DNA from: Thermohalobaculum sediminis
GTDB lineage: Bacteria; Pseudomonadota; Alphaproteobacteria; Rhodobacterales; Rhodobacteraceae
NCBI RefSeq assembly: GCF_023487995.1
Contig: NZ_JAMFKN010000009.1
Span: forward strand, 62,001-126,000
Reading direction: 5' to 3'
DNA: 64,000 nt
Below, in pieces: positions 25,891 to 33,915 of this stretch (its first letter is position 1; every line of letters begins with the position of its first letter). Both the position numbers and the translations under genes were made by a program. The notes under the pieces are model-generated. The model saw nothing but the letters and a program-made list of their open reading frames with translations, was not told where the DNA came from and did not search any database.

Positions 25891-26784
25891 ATGTCCGCAA
25901 CCGACGACGGGGCCTTTGGCGGCGAGCCTCACGATCGCGCGGTGGCTGTGCCGGACAAGGTCGCGAGGCCGGACGCCTCGGTCCGCGTCCCGGACGGATC
26001 GGCCACCCACACGTCCGTTGCCGCGGGCGCACGCGAGCGGCGGGCGGGCGCCGCACGGCGGCTTGCCGCCACCATCGAGCGCGACATCGTTCCCCGGCTG
26101 GTCGAGAGCGCGCGGCGCTGCGAGGGGGCAGACCAGGTCGCGGCCGAGGTCGAGCGCCTCGCCGGGCTGCTCGTTCAGGGCGATCTCGGCTCGGCGCGGT
26201 CGTTGCTGCGCGACGCCAATGCCCGGGGCATGGCGCCGCAGGAGATGATGTCGGACCTACTCGCTCCCGCCGCGCGCCGCCTCGGCGTGATGTGGGAGGA
26301 CGACGCCTGCGACTTCAGCGCCGTGTGCCTCGGTGTCGCCGACCTGCAGAGGCTTATGCGCGAGTTCCGCGGGGGCATCGTCAGCAGCATCGCGCCAGCG
26401 ATGGCCGGGCGGCGCATCCTCTTGGCCGCGACGCCGGGCGAGCATCACGTCTTCGGCGTCGAGATGGCCGCGGAAGCCTTCATCACGGCGGGGTGGGAGG
26501 TCGTCTGCCGACCATCGGCCAGTCATGCCGAACTGGTCCGCATCGCGATGCGCGACTGGTTCGACGTGGCGGGCTTCTCCCTCGCCGCCGAGCGTCACGC
26601 CGGCGCACTGGGCGACGCGATCCGCGCGCTGCGCCGGGTGTCGCTCAATCCCGGCCTCGTTGTGATCGCGGGCGGGCCTGCCGCGTGCCTCTCGCCCGAG
26701 GCGTTTTCGGGCGCGGGCGCCGACTGGATTGCCTTGGATGCGGGCGCCGCGATCGCGCGTGCCGGCGAGGCGGTGCGCGGCTGA
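25891..26784 (+). CDS. ppaA: PpaA/AerR-type cobalamin-binding regulator of photosynthesis genes
   Basis: A 297-residue protein with a B12-binding domain (about residues 165-290: GRRILLAATPGEHHVFGVEMAAEAF, here quoted in part as TPGEHHVFGVEM) and a preceding four-helix segment with the WEDDACDFSAV motif. PpaA/AerR proteins bind a cobalamin and tune the partner PpsR/CrtJ encoded next door. The first ~55 residues are Ala/Arg-rich and probably disordered. It has a GAGGGAG ribosome site. ppsR follows after 88 nt on the same strand. Confidence 0.9.
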   Translation: MSATDDGAFGGEPHDRAVAVPDKVARPDASVRVPDGSATHTSVAAGARERRAGAARRLAATIERDIVPRLVESARRCEGADQVAAEVERLAGLLVQGDLGSARSLLRDANARGMAPQEMMSDLLAPAARRLGVMWEDDACDFSAVCLGVADLQRLMREFRGGIVSSIAPAMAGRRILLAATPGEHHVFGVEMAAEAFITAGWEVVCRPSASHAELVRIAMRDWFDVAGFSLAAERHAGALGDAIRALRRVSLNPGLVVIAGGPAACLSPEAFSGAGADWIALDAGAAIARAGEAVRG

Positions 26785-26872
26785 CTTGACAGTCGGACGT
26801 GAAGACAAGTGTTGACGCGGAAGGAAACGGAGACTAGGCGCAGAAAACGACCTCGGGAGAGAGGATATCTCG

Positions 26873-28285
26873 TTGAAGAACTTTGCTGCCCCGAAGGAGT
26901 CGCTGGGCGGGCTGGGAGCCGTGTCTGCGGCCAGGCTCATCGCGACGGCAGCCGACATCGCACTGGTGGTCGATGCCGAGGGCGTGATCCAGGATCTCGC
27001 GCTCGACAGACGCGAGATGGGCCTCGCGGATGCCGAGGGCTGGATCGGTCGCCTCTGGATCGACACCGTCACCACCGAGAGCCGCCCCAAGATCGAGGCG
27101 CTGATCCGCGACGCCATGGCGGGCGAGGAGCCACGCTGGCGGCAGGTGAACCATTCCGGCCAGACCGGGATCGACATTCCCGTCCTCTACTCGGCCGTGA
27201 AGGTCGACGAGACCCGCATGCTTGTGGTCTTCGGCCGCGACCTGCGCACCGTCTCGTCGCTGCAGCAGCGCCTGATCGAGGCGCAGCAGGCGCTCGAGAA
27301 GGATTATGCGCGGCTGCGGCATCTCGAGACGCGGTATCGTCTGCTCTTCCAGCTTTCCTCCGAGCCGGTGCTGGTCGTCGACGGCGCGTCCGAGAAGGTG
27401 CTGGAGGCCAATCCGGCCGCGCTGGCCGTGCTCGACCGCGGCGGGCGGGGGGGGCTCATGGGCCGCCGCCTCGCCGACTGCTTCGAGGGGCCTGCGTCCG
27501 ATACCGTCGAATCGCTTCTCACCACCGTGCGGGCCACCGGCCGCGCCGACGAGGCCGAGCTGCCGGGGCCGGGTGGCGAGACGCGCTTCCGCGCGTCGGT
27601 GTCGCTGCTCAGGCAGGAGACCGCCTGGGTGTTCCTCGTCCGCCTGGCGCTGCCCGAGGGCGGCGCCCATCCTGCGCTGGCCGATGGCGGGCCGGACTTG
27701 TCGCGCCTTGTCTCGGCCCTGCCGGACGCCTTCGTGGTTACCGCGCCCGACGGCACGATCCAGAGCTGCAATGGCGCCTTCCTCGACATGGTGCAGATCG
27801 CGACCGAGGAGCAGGCGCGCGGCGAGAGCCTCGAGCGCTGGCTGGGCCGGCCGGGGGTCGATCTCAGCGTCATGCTTGCGAACCTGCACGAGCGCGGGGC
27901 GCTGCGGCTGTTCTCGACTGTCCTGCGCGGCGATTACGGGACCGAGACGGATGTCGAGATCTCGGCCAGCATCGCCGCCCGCGGCGGCGTCACCGCCTAT
28001 TGCTTCGTGATCCGCGATGTCTCGCGCCGCATTTCGGCCGCGCCGCGCAGTGGGCACGAGCTGCCGCAGTCGGTCGACCAGCTCACCGAGCTGGTGGGCC
28101 GGGTGTCGTTGAAGGACGTGGTGCGCCAGACCACGGACATGATCGAGAAGCTCTATATCGAGGCCGCGCTCGAGATGACGGGCGACAACCGCGCCTCGGC
28201 GGCCGAGATGCTGGGCCTCTCGCGCCAGAGCCTCTACGTCAAGTTGCGCCGCTTCGGCATCCGCGACTACGCGGACGGCGAGTAA
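26873..28285 (+). CDS. ppsR: PpsR/CrtJ, repressor of photosynthesis genes
   Basis: A 470-residue regulator with an N-terminal PAS domain (about 22-125), a coiled Q-linker (126-152: LQQRLIEAQQALEKDYARL), two further PAS domains (about 155-260 and 275-390) and a C-terminal Fis-type HTH (about 425-465, SAAEMLGLSRQSLYVKLRR). It starts with TTG; the residues SLGGLGAVSAARLIATAADI match the family start. By memory of R. sphaeroides PpsR, the redox cysteine just before the HTH (Cys424) is replaced here by Tyr428 (KLYIEAAL), and the Cys251 position also appears to lack cysteine (FLVRL). Remaining cysteines are C203, C299 and C377. It should bind TGT-N12-ACA sites near bchE, bchF, ppaA and bchG. Confidence 0.95.
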   Translation: MKNFAAPKESLGGLGAVSAARLIATAADIALVVDAEGVIQDLALDRREMGLADAEGWIGRLWIDTVTTESRPKIEALIRDAMAGEEPRWRQVNHSGQTGIDIPVLYSAVKVDETRMLVVFGRDLRTVSSLQQRLIEAQQALEKDYARLRHLETRYRLLFQLSSEPVLVVDGASEKVLEANPAALAVLDRGGRGGLMGRRLADCFEGPASDTVESLLTTVRATGRADEAELPGPGGETRFRASVSLLRQETAWVFLVRLALPEGGAHPALADGGPDLSRLVSALPDAFVVTAPDGTIQSCNGAFLDMVQIATEEQARGESLERWLGRPGVDLSVMLANLHERGALRLFSTVLRGDYGTETDVEISASIAARGGVTAYCFVIRDVSRRISAAPRSGHELPQSVDQLTELVGRVSLKDVVRQTTDMIEKLYIEAALEMTGDNRASAAEMLGLSRQSLYVKLRRFGIRDYADGE

Positions 28286-28391
28286 CCCCCCGTTCGGCGA
28301 CTGCCGCCCGCCGCGGCCCGCCCGCGCGTCGCGTGGCCAGGCACGCGTGCCGCGAATTCGCCGCAGCTCGACATTCGTTGCCAAATCGGAC

Positions 28392-28435
28392 TGACAAGCG
28401 GCGCCGACTGTCATATTCTGTTGACAGTCATGTCA
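28392..28435 (+). promoter_or_regulatory. PpsR-type operator array running into the bchG start codon
   Basis: TGTCATATTCTGTTGACA at 28409-28426 matches TGT-N12-ACA exactly and ends 3 nt before the bchG ATG (28430). Further half sites are TGACA at 28392-28396 and TGTCA at 28431-28435, the last overlapping the start codon. Four half sites thus alternate TGACA/TGTCA in 44 nt. Confidence 0.75.
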
Positions 28436-29347
28436 GTCAACCTTGCCATCGCAGCGTCTAGCCGCCGTCCCGCGCCCGCCGCGGTGCTCGAACTCCTAAA
28501 GCCCATCACCTGGTTCCCGCCGATGTGGGCCTATGGCTGCGGCGTCGTCTCGTCCGGCGTGGCGCTGGGCGACCGGCTGCCCGAATTCCTGGGCGGCGTT
28601 CTGCTGGCGGGCCCGCTGGTCTGCGGCATGAGCCAGGCCGCGAACGACTGGTACGACCGCCATGTCGATGCGATCAACGAGCCCGGACGGCCCATCCCCT
28701 CGGGACGCATCCCCGGAAGCTGGGGCTTCTGGATCGCGGTGGCGCTCAGCGGCGTGTCGCTTGGCGTGGGCGGGCTTCTGGGCGCCTGGGCTTTCGCGGC
28801 GACGCTCGTGGGGGTGTTCTTCGCCTGGGCGTATTCGGCGCCTCCGCTCCGGCTCAAGATGAACGGCTGGTGGGGCTGTGCCGCGACGGGCCTGTGCTAC
28901 GAGGGGCTGCCCTGGTTCACCGGCGCCGCCGTCATGCTGGGCACGTTGCCGGATGCGCGCATCGTCGCGCTGGCGGCGCTCTATGCCGCGGGCGCGCATG
29001 GCATCATGACGCTGAACGACTTCAAGGCGGTCGAGGGCGACCGGGCGCTGGGCATCCGGTCGCTGCCCGTCGTGCTGGGGCGCGCGCGCGCGGCGCGGCT
29101 CGCGTGCTGGGTGATGGCGGTCCCGCAAGCCGTTGTCGTGGCGCTGCTTCTGGTGTGGGGCCATCCGTGGCATGCCGGCGTGGCCGCGGCACTTCTGGCG
29201 GCGCAGGGGCTTGCGATGCGGGTTCTGCTGCGCGACCCGCGTGGCAAGGCCCCCTGGTACAACGCCACGGGCGTGAGCCTCTACGTGCTGGGCATGCTGG
29301 TCAGCGCCTTCGCGATGCGCGCCGCCGCGCAGGGCGGGGCGTTCTAA
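28430..29347 (+). CDS. bchG: Bacteriochlorophyll synthase (geranylgeranyltransferase), BchG
   Basis: UbiA-type prenyltransferase that attaches the C20 tail to bacteriochlorophyllide a. The 305-residue membrane protein has the catalytic aspartate motif NDWYDRHVDAINEPGRP (from N72) and the second motif LNDFKAVEGDRALGIRSLP. The ATG at 28430 lacks a clear ribosome site and follows an operator by 3 nt, so the transcript may be leaderless or have a very short leader; a TTG 9 nt upstream is an alternative. It is followed by a BCD-family gene and bchP. Confidence 0.96.
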   Translation: MSVNLAIAASSRRPAPAAVLELLKPITWFPPMWAYGCGVVSSGVALGDRLPEFLGGVLLAGPLVCGMSQAANDWYDRHVDAINEPGRPIPSGRIPGSWGFWIAVALSGVSLGVGGLLGAWAFAATLVGVFFAWAYSAPPLRLKMNGWWGCAATGLCYEGLPWFTGAAVMLGTLPDARIVALAALYAAGAHGIMTLNDFKAVEGDRALGIRSLPVVLGRARAARLACWVMAVPQAVVVALLLVWGHPWHAGVAAALLAAQGLAMRVLLRDPRGKAPWYNATGVSLYVLGMLVSAFAMRAAAQGGAF

Positions 29348-29370
29348 GAATGCGACGGGAGGGGGCAGGG

Positions 29371-30708
29371 ATGCAGCGCGCGACCGGACGTCATCTCGGC
29401 TGGCTCGGCATGGTGCGGCTCGGCCTCGTGCAGATGGCGCTCGGCTCGATCGTGGTGCTCACGACCTCGACGCTCAACCGCGTGATGGTGGTGGAACTGG
29501 CGCTGCCGGCGATGCTGCCGGGCGCGCTGGTGGGGCTTCATTATGGCGTGCAGATGATGCGTCCGCGCTGGGGGCATGGCGCCGATCAGGGCGGGCGGCG
29601 CACGCCGTGGATCCTTGGGGGCATGGCGCTGCTGGCGCTGGGCGGCGTGGCGGCGGCGTGGGCGACGGTTCTGATGGCCTCGGCGCCGGGACTGGGGCTT
29701 ATGGCGGCGGTCGTGGCCTTCGTGGTGATCGGCATCGGCGTGGGTGCGGCCGGGACGAACCTGCTCGCGCTGATGGCGGTGCGGGTCGCGCCCGCTCGGC
29801 GCGCCGCGGCGGCGACCATCGCGTGGCTGATGATGATCGGCGGCATTGCGGTCACGGCGGGTGTCGCTGGCGGACTGCTCGACCCCTTCAGCCATCAGCG
29901 CCTGATCGCAGTGGCCTGCGGCGTGGCGGCGCTGGCCTTCACGCTCGCGGTGCTTGGCGTCGCGGGCGTCGAGCGCGGCGCGCTGCCGGGGAGCGACGCC
30001 TCTCCGCGGCGAACGAGGGTGCGGTTCCGCGCTGCGCTGTCCGAGGTCTGGGCCGAGCCGCAGGCGCGGGTCTTCACGCTCTTCGTCTTTGCCTCGATGC
30101 TGGCCTATTCGGCGCAGGACCTGATCCTCGAGCCCTTTGCCGGGCATGTCTTCGGCATGACGCCGGGGCAGTCCACGCAGCTTGCGGGCGTGCAGCATGG
30201 CGGGGTGTTCCTGGGCATGGCGGTCGTCGGCGTCCTCGGCACGGCCTGGGGCAGGGGGCGGCCCGCGGTGCTGCGGGGCTGGACGATCTGGGGCTGCATC
30301 GGCTCGGCGCTTGCGTTGATCGCGCTCGCCTGGGGTGGGCAGATGGGCCCGGGCTGGCCGCTGGGGCTGAACGTGTTCGTGCTGGGCGCGTTCAACGGGG
30401 CCTTCGCGGTCGCGGCCATCGGCTCGATGATGGGCCTCGCCTCGGACGGCGCGGGCGGGCGCGAGGGCACGCGCGTGGGTTTGTGGGGCGCGGCGCAGGC
30501 GGTGGCCTTCGGGCTCGGCGGCTTCCTTGGCACGGTCGCGGTCGATGCCGCGCGCGCGCTGATGGCCGATCCGGCGGCCGCCTATTCCATCGTCTTCGCG
30601 GGCGAGGGGGTGCTGTTCCTCGTCTCGGCGATCCTCGCGGCCCGGGTGGGGCGCGACCTGCGGGACGCGCCACTGTACGGAGCCGCGGCCGGCATAGCGG
30701 GAGAGTGA
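29371..30708 (+). CDS. BCD-family (PucC/LhaA-like) membrane protein between bchG and bchP
   Basis: A 445-residue major-facilitator protein with about twelve helices and the BCD signature LTTSTLNRVMVVELALPAML near residue 38. It is a homologue of LhaA/PucC, the presumed pigment carriers; a gene of this kind (orf428 in Rhodobacter) stands between bchG and bchP in relatives. The ATG at 29371 has a strong GGGAGGGGGCAGGG site, preferred over the ATG at 29350. bchP starts 3 nt after its stop. Confidence 0.9.
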   Translation: MQRATGRHLGWLGMVRLGLVQMALGSIVVLTTSTLNRVMVVELALPAMLPGALVGLHYGVQMMRPRWGHGADQGGRRTPWILGGMALLALGGVAAAWATVLMASAPGLGLMAAVVAFVVIGIGVGAAGTNLLALMAVRVAPARRAAAATIAWLMMIGGIAVTAGVAGGLLDPFSHQRLIAVACGVAALAFTLAVLGVAGVERGALPGSDASPRRTRVRFRAALSEVWAEPQARVFTLFVFASMLAYSAQDLILEPFAGHVFGMTPGQSTQLAGVQHGGVFLGMAVVGVLGTAWGRGRPAVLRGWTIWGCIGSALALIALAWGGQMGPGWPLGLNVFVLGAFNGAFAVAAIGSMMGLASDGAGGREGTRVGLWGAAQAVAFGLGGFLGTVAVDAARALMADPAAAYSIVFAGEGVLFLVSAILAARVGRDLRDAPLYGAAAGIAGE

Positions 30709-30711
30709 GCG

Positions 30712-31908
30712 ATGAGCCTCGACACCTGGGACGTGGTGGTGGTGGGCGGCGGCCCGGCGGGTGCCACGGCGGCGCACGACCTGGCGCTCAAGGGACGGCG
30801 CGTGGCGCTGCTCGACCGCGCGGGTCGGATCAAGCCCTGTGGCGGCGCCATCCCGCCGCGCGCCATGGACATGTTCGCGATCCCCGAGGAGCAACTCGTC
30901 GCGAAGATCACCAGGGCGCGGATGATCTCGCCGAAAGGTCGCAAGGTGGTGATCCCGATCAGGGACGGCTTCGTCGGCATGGTCGACCGCGAGCATTTCG
31001 ACGAGTGGCTGCGCGCCCGCGCCGGTTCCAGCGGGGCCACACGGCTGACCGGCACCTATGAGCGCATCGAGCGCGATCCCGACGGGGTGGCGGTGGTCTG
31101 CTACCGCCCGAGGGAGGCCGGCCAGTCGGGCGAGATCGCGCGCATCCGCACCCGCGCGGTGATCGGCGCGGATGGCGCGCGCTCGAACGTCGCGCGGCAC
31201 GAGATCCCGGGCGGGCAGGACATCCGGTATGTCATCGCCTATCACGAGATTGTCGAGAGCCCCGCGCCCGACGCCGCCGACTTCGCGCCGGACCAGTGCG
31301 ACGTCTATTACGACGGACGAATCTCGCCCGACTTCTACGGCTGGGTGTTTCCGCACGGCGCGCAGACCAGCATCGGCATGGGAACCGAGCTGACCGATTT
31401 CTCGGTGAAGAAGGCCACCGCCGGCCTGCGGGCCGTGGCGGGCCTCGACGGTGTGTCGACGATCCGCAGGGAAGGCGCGCCGATCCCGCTGCAGCCGCTG
31501 GGGCGCTGGGACAACGGGCGCGACGTGGTGCTGGCGGGCGATGCCGCCGGGGTGGTGGCGCCGTCCTCGGGCGAGGGGATATTCTACGCAATGTTCGGCG
31601 GCCGGGTCGCCGCCGACGCGGTCGAGGAGATGCTGGCGACCGGCCGCGCCGCGGCGCTCGCCAGGGCGCGGCGGCGCTTCATGCGCGCGCATGGCAGCGT
31701 GTTCTGGATCCTGCGCATGATGCAGGACTACTGGTACATCAACGACGACCGCCGCGAGCGCTTCGTCGCCATCTGCCGCGACCGCGACGTGCAGGAGCTG
31801 ACCTTTGACGCCTACATGAACAAGGAGCTGGTCAAGGCCCGGCCGCTGGCTCATGTGCGGATCTTCTTCAAGAACCTCGCGCATCTCTCCGGGCTCGTGC
31901 CCGCCTGA
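30712..31908 (+). CDS. bchP: Geranylgeranyl diphosphate / bacteriochlorophyll reductase, BchP
   Basis: Flavin-dependent reductase that saturates the geranylgeranyl tail to phytyl. The 398-residue product has the FAD motif VVVGGGPAGATAA (residues 9-21), the KPCGGAIPPRA active-site segment near residue 40 and the second FAD motif VVLAGDAAGVVAPSSGEGI near residue 277. It closes the photosynthesis cluster on the right; the idi gene that follows it in R. sphaeroides is not present in this window. Confidence 0.96.
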   Translation: MSLDTWDVVVVGGGPAGATAAHDLALKGRRVALLDRAGRIKPCGGAIPPRAMDMFAIPEEQLVAKITRARMISPKGRKVVIPIRDGFVGMVDREHFDEWLRARAGSSGATRLTGTYERIERDPDGVAVVCYRPREAGQSGEIARIRTRAVIGADGARSNVARHEIPGGQDIRYVIAYHEIVESPAPDAADFAPDQCDVYYDGRISPDFYGWVFPHGAQTSIGMGTELTDFSVKKATAGLRAVAGLDGVSTIRREGAPIPLQPLGRWDNGRDVVLAGDAAGVVAPSSGEGIFYAMFGGRVAADAVEEMLATGRAAALARARRRFMRAHGSVFWILRMMQDYWYINDDRRERFVAICRDRDVQELTFDAYMNKELVKARPLAHVRIFFKNLAHLSGLVPA

Positions 31909-31963
31909 CGCATTGATCGGCGTCATGGAGCGGGGCTGATTCCTCTGCTAGATTGCTCCCGCT

Positions 31964-31982
31964 CCGCCCGGTTTGCGGGCGG
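31964..31982 (+). other. Stem-loop in the gap after bchP
   Basis: Perfect 7-bp arms CCGCCCG and CGGGCGG with loop GTTTG. It lies 56 nt beyond bchP and 22 nt before the next gene, with no T-run, so it could be a weak terminator of the bchG-bchP unit or a leader structure. Confidence 0.4.
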
Positions 31983-32004
31983 AAGCAGGCATGGGGAGAG
32001 ACCA

Positions 32005-32382
32005 TTGAAGAAGATGCTTTTCGCCGCTGCCCTCGCGGCAGCCTCGACGGCGGCGCTGGCCGAGCCCACGCGCGAGGATTTTGAGGCCATGACCGTAGCT
32101 TCGCTTGCCGATCTCTGCTCGGCCGACGAGGGCTCCGACATCGGGAAGTATGCGATCGGCTTCTGCTACGGCTGGATCGAGGGGGTCGAGCAGCTCTATG
32201 CCGAGCTGCTGCGCGACGAGCGGTTCGACGTGAAGCCCGTCGCCTGCCCTGGTCGCGTCGTAACCCGCGACGAGACCCGGAAGATCTTCCTCGCCTGGGC
32301 CTCGGGCAACCCGGATTCCGCGAACCTCGAGCCGCTGCAAGGGATCGTCGAGGCGATGCGCGCAACCTTTCCCTGCACATGA
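32005..32382 (+). CDS. Secreted small protein, Rap1a/Tai-like domain
   Basis: A 125-residue protein with an N-terminal signal peptide (MKKMLFAAALAAASTAALA, cut before EPT). The mature part has four cysteines (segments LADLCSADEG, GFCYGWIEG, VACPGRV and TFPCT) spaced as in the Rap1a/Tai domain, first known from immunity proteins of Serratia type VI secretion. Many proteins with this domain have no link to that system and none of its genes is nearby, so function is open. The TTG start at 32005 has a GGGGAGAG site 4 nt upstream; the ATG at 32014 is too far from it. Confidence 0.75.
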   Translation: MKKMLFAAALAAASTAALAEPTREDFEAMTVASLADLCSADEGSDIGKYAIGFCYGWIEGVEQLYAELLRDERFDVKPVACPGRVVTRDETRKIFLAWASGNPDSANLEPLQGIVEAMRATFPCT

Positions 32383-32435
32383 CTGTTATCCACGCAAACA
32401 TCCAAGCAAGACGAGTTCCTGAAGGAGAAAACCTG

Positions 32436-32675
32436 ATGTCGCGAAAGGGTCTTATCGTCGTCATGTCCGTCGCTGCCATCACGCTCGCCGGCTGCGAGAC
32501 CATGGACAGGGATACGGCGACGCGCACGGGCACGGGCGCAGCGGTGGGTGCTGCCACCGGCGCGGTGATCGGCGCGTTCAGCGGCTCGCCCGGCGCGGGC
32601 GCCGCGATTGGCGCGACGGTCGGTGGCGCGGGCGGCTTCCTCTACGATCGGATGAAGCGCGACGGCACGCTCTGA
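32436..32675 (+). CDS. Small glycine-zipper outer-membrane-type lipoprotein
   Basis: A 79-residue protein with a lipoprotein signal (lipobox LAGC, modified Cys20) followed by a glycine-zipper region rich in GAAVGAATGAVIGA repeats, like YMGG-type or osmotically inducible lipoproteins. Ribosome site GAAGGAG. It lies 53 nt after the Rap1a-like gene and before a terminator. Its task is unknown; such proteins are usually envelope-structural or stress-related. Confidence 0.82.
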   Translation: MSRKGLIVVMSVAAITLAGCETMDRDTATRTGTGAAVGAATGAVIGAFSGSPGAGAAIGATVGGAGGFLYDRMKRDGTL

Positions 32676-32697
32676 TCGCCGCTTGTATCGGATGGGC

Positions 32698-32727
32698 CGG
32701 GAGCCGTGATCGCGGCTCCCGTTGTTG
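32698..32727. terminator. Terminator between the converging lipoprotein and Lrp-domain genes
   Basis: Perfect 9-bp arms CGGGAGCCG and CGGCTCCCG with a 6-nt loop, followed by TTGTTG. It lies between the stops of two converging genes (32675 and 32733) and could serve both. Confidence 0.7.
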
Positions 32728-32732
32728 CAGGC

Positions 32733-32969
32733 TCAGAAGGCGCGGAAGGTCAGCGTTGTCAGCGAGCGGCTGATGCCCGGAATGTCGAGCAGCCTCTCGT
32801 TGATGAAGCGGCCGATATCGGCCTCGTCCGGGATGTAGATCTTCATCAGGAGGTCGTATTCGCCCGAGGTGGAGTAAAGCTCCGAGACGATCTCGCGCTC
32901 CCAGATCGCGTCTGCGACCTGGTAGGTCTTGCCGGGCTCGCAGCGAAGCTGCACGAAGACACAGTTCAT
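32733..32969 (-). CDS. Stand-alone Lrp/AsnC ligand-binding (RAM) domain protein
   Basis: A 78-residue protein consisting only of the effector-binding alpha-beta sandwich of Lrp/AsnC regulators (VFVQLRCEPGKTYQVADAI, SGEYDLLMKIYI and the end ISRSLTTLTFRAF), without a DNA-binding part. Such SraA/RAM-type proteins form oligomers and bind amino acids or related metabolites. It overlaps the end of the hydrolase gene by 4 nt, which suggests coupled translation. Confidence 0.9.
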   Translation of the reverse strand: MNCVFVQLRCEPGKTYQVADAIWEREIVSELYSTSGEYDLLMKIYIPDEADIGRFINERLLDIPGISRSLTTLTFRAF

Positions 32970-33805
32970 CCCGTTCTCCCTCGGATATCGGTGAGCGCCC
33001 GGGCCAGAGCGCCATCGGGCGTGGTCAGGCTGTCGATCACGTCGAAATGGTGCCGCCCGCTCTCGACGACCGAGGCAGTCGCTGCGCCGAGCCCCGTCCA
33101 GACATTCGCGAGCAGCGCCGACTGGCGGATGAATTCGGGCCGCTCGTCGCCCCCCACCCAGGCGGTGAGCCGTGTCCCCGGCCGGGGCTCGAGCAGGGCA
33201 GGGCTCTCGGATGCGGCCTCCGGTGGGTCGAGGCGCAGGTCGGCGTTCATCGCAGTGCGCAGCAGCGGACGCAGGTCATGCACGCCGCTGATCGACAGGA
33301 CATGACCGACGCGCGCCGCTACGCCGTCCGCCAGAAGTCCGTCGCTGCACATCAGGCGCGTGACGAGGTGCCCGCCCGCGGAATGCCCCGCCAGCACGAT
33401 GGGGCCTGCGACCTCATCCGCCGCGCGCTCGACAGCCGCCGCGACGTCGCGCGCGATGCGGGCGATCCTCGCCTCGGGGGCCAGCCTGTAGGACGGCATC
33501 GCCACCGCCCAGCCCTGCGCCAGCGGGCCGGCCGCCAGGTGCGACCAGACCGGGCGGTCGAAGCGCCGCCAGTAGCCGCCATGCACGAAGACGGCGAGGC
33601 CCCGTGGATCGGCCTCCGGCAGGAACAGGTCGAGCGCCTGCCGCGCGCCCGGCCCATAGGTCAGGCCAAGGCGTGCGCGCGGCCCCAGCGCGTCACGGAA
33701 GCTGGCCGCCGCCCTCTCCCAGCGGGGCGGATAGCCGTCCGCGTCCGGTATGTGATCCCGGTTCGCATAGGCATCGTCCCAGTCGGTCACCGCCGTAAAG
33801 ATCAT
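32966..33805 (-). CDS. Alpha/beta hydrolase, kynurenine-formamidase-like
   Basis: A 279-residue esterase/lipase-fold protein with the oxyanion segment HGGYW (75-79) and the nucleophile motif GHSAG (S142). These are the features of arylformamidase-like and HSL-type hydrolases; substrate is not predictable from the sequence. The likely catalytic histidine is in SGRHHFDVID near the C-terminus. Followed, with a 4-nt overlap, by an Lrp-type ligand-binding domain gene. No kynureninase gene is near, so a role in tryptophan breakdown is not supported by context. Confidence 0.82.
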   Translation of the reverse strand: MIFTAVTDWDDAYANRDHIPDADGYPPRWERAAASFRDALGPRARLGLTYGPGARQALDLFLPEADPRGLAVFVHGGYWRRFDRPVWSHLAAGPLAQGWAVAMPSYRLAPEARIARIARDVAAAVERAADEVAGPIVLAGHSAGGHLVTRLMCSDGLLADGVAARVGHVLSISGVHDLRPLLRTAMNADLRLDPPEAASESPALLEPRPGTRLTAWVGGDERPEFIRQSALLANVWTGLGAATASVVESGRHHFDVIDSLTTPDGALARALTDIRGRTG

Positions 33806-33915
33806 TGCGCCCGCGCACTCCCCCGGTCCTCTCGCCTCAGCGCCCGACTATCGCGGAAGACGCGCAGGCTTGTCGAGCCACCGGCGTGCCGCCCGGACGA
33901 CCCCGCGCGGTCCGC

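Noticed and set aside
29344-31926. A minus-strand open frame of 860 codons opposite bchP and the BCD-family gene
   Set aside because: Shadow of two well supported plus-strand genes; composition (His/Arg/Asp/Gln) is that of an antisense frame in high-G+C DNA.
31909-32004. An idi gene after bchP, as in R. sphaeroides
   Set aside because: The sequence after bchP leads directly into an unrelated secreted-protein gene; no isopentenyl diphosphate isomerase motif is present.
32005-32382. A toxin-immunity pair suggested by the Rap1a-like domain
   Set aside because: The neighbour is a glycine-zipper lipoprotein, not an effector, and no secretion-system gene is near.
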